Assembly (NCBI GenBank): GCA_017549335.1 | Contig: JAFYVB010000023.1 | Coordinates: forward strand, 1-34,203 | DNA length: 34,203 nt | Direction of reading: 5' to 3' | From: Clostridia bacterium | GTDB lineage: Bacteria; Bacillota; Clostridia; Christensenellales; Aristaeellaceae | Part shown: positions 34,027 through 34,203 of the stretch, piece by piece | Layout of the letters: the number at the start of each line of letters is the position of its first letter | How positions within the stretch are numbered: position 1 is the first letter of the stretch | Made by a program: the position numbers and the translations under genes | Notes under the pieces: model-generated | What the model was told of the DNA's origin: nothing | The model's input: the letters and a program-made list of their open reading frames with translations, nothing else | Database searches by the model: none

Positions 34027-34203
34027 ATGATTGTTTTAATAACGGGAGCATCGCACACAGGCAAAACTGCACTTGCTCAAAAGTTGCTCGAAAAATATAA
34101 ATACCCATATCTCTCAATCGACCACCTTAAAATGGGGTTGATTCGTAGCGGAAACACCAAACTCACTCCAATGAGCGACGATAAGGATTTAACCGCATAC
34201 TTA
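34027..34203 (+). CDS. P-loop NTPase/kinase, partial (3' end outside window)
   Basis: Fifty-nine codons are visible from MIVLITGASHTGKTALAQKL to the window end. GASHTGKT is a Walker A (P-loop) motif directly after a hydrophobic first strand, followed by LSIDHLKMGLIR. This is the layout of small AAA-type kinases such as adenylate-kinase-like, shikimate-kinase-like or zeta-toxin-like enzymes; the rest is needed to choose. AAGGA lies upstream of ATG. The gene is AT-rich compared with the preceding operon. Confidence 0.8.
   Translation, partial: MIVLITGASHTGKTALAQKLLEKYKYPYLSIDHLKMGLIRSGNTKLTPMSDDKDLTAYL

Overview
The window looks like chromosomal DNA of an anaerobic, low-redundancy Clostridia-type Firmicute, probably a gut species. 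The reasons are strong GGAGG-type ribosome binding sites, textbook TTGACA/TATAAT promoters with 17-bp spacers, many short hairpin terminators, SH3-repeat surface proteins, an S1C HtrA protease, PduL, and a malQ-glgP/glgA glycogen block. Most genes are GC-rich. Several islets are visibly more AT-rich and look like acquired accessory genes: 8178-9600, 22640-23270, 23814-24115, 30020-31740 and 33900 to the end. No rRNA, tRNA, CRISPR array, IS element or phage module was seen. These identifications come from reading motifs, not from a database search.

Layout. 2-4897: the 3' part of a very large surface protein with about 71-aa repeats carrying Cys pairs, five SH3 domains, a membrane segment and an Arg-rich tail. 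5005-8055: GH2 beta-galactosidase. 8178-9426 (minus): a two-gene cassette of unknown function with its own promoter. 9739-11025 (minus): HtrA-like protease. 11146-18435 (minus): a huge GT84/GH94 cyclic beta-1,2-glucan synthase-like enzyme. 18538-19308 (minus): esterase. 19409-20749 (minus): NCS2 purine permease. 20948-21520 (minus): PduL, divergent from a substrate-binding-like lipoprotein or membrane protein (21675-22559). 22753-23268: GNAT acetyltransferase. 23355-23813 (minus): SLOG-like gene, divergent from a ribbon-helix-helix regulator (23954-24115). 24180-29828 (minus): glgA, glgP and malQ. 30020-31363 (minus): SH3 surface protein, divergent from an XRE repressor (31489-31716) with two operator copies. 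31768-33860: zinc-ribbon/TPM/DUF4177 operon. From 34027: the start of a P-loop ATPase.

The most unusual signal is in the stop codons. All 21 genes whose ends are visible stop at TAA (17) or TGA (4), and none at TAG. Two otherwise intact, conserved genes (malQ and the SLOG-like gene) are each interrupted by exactly one in-frame TAG at a variable polar position, and the frame resumes with full conservation on both sides. The simplest unified reading is that UAG is a sense codon in this organism (Gln is a candidate) or is efficiently suppressed. Two independent nonsense mutations or base errors remain possible.

Functionally the window is dominated by carbohydrate handling: lactose hydrolysis, glycogen synthesis and breakdown, and cyclic or linear beta-glucan synthesis. 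It also carries cell-envelope surface proteins and small regulated accessory modules whose operators can be read directly from the DNA.
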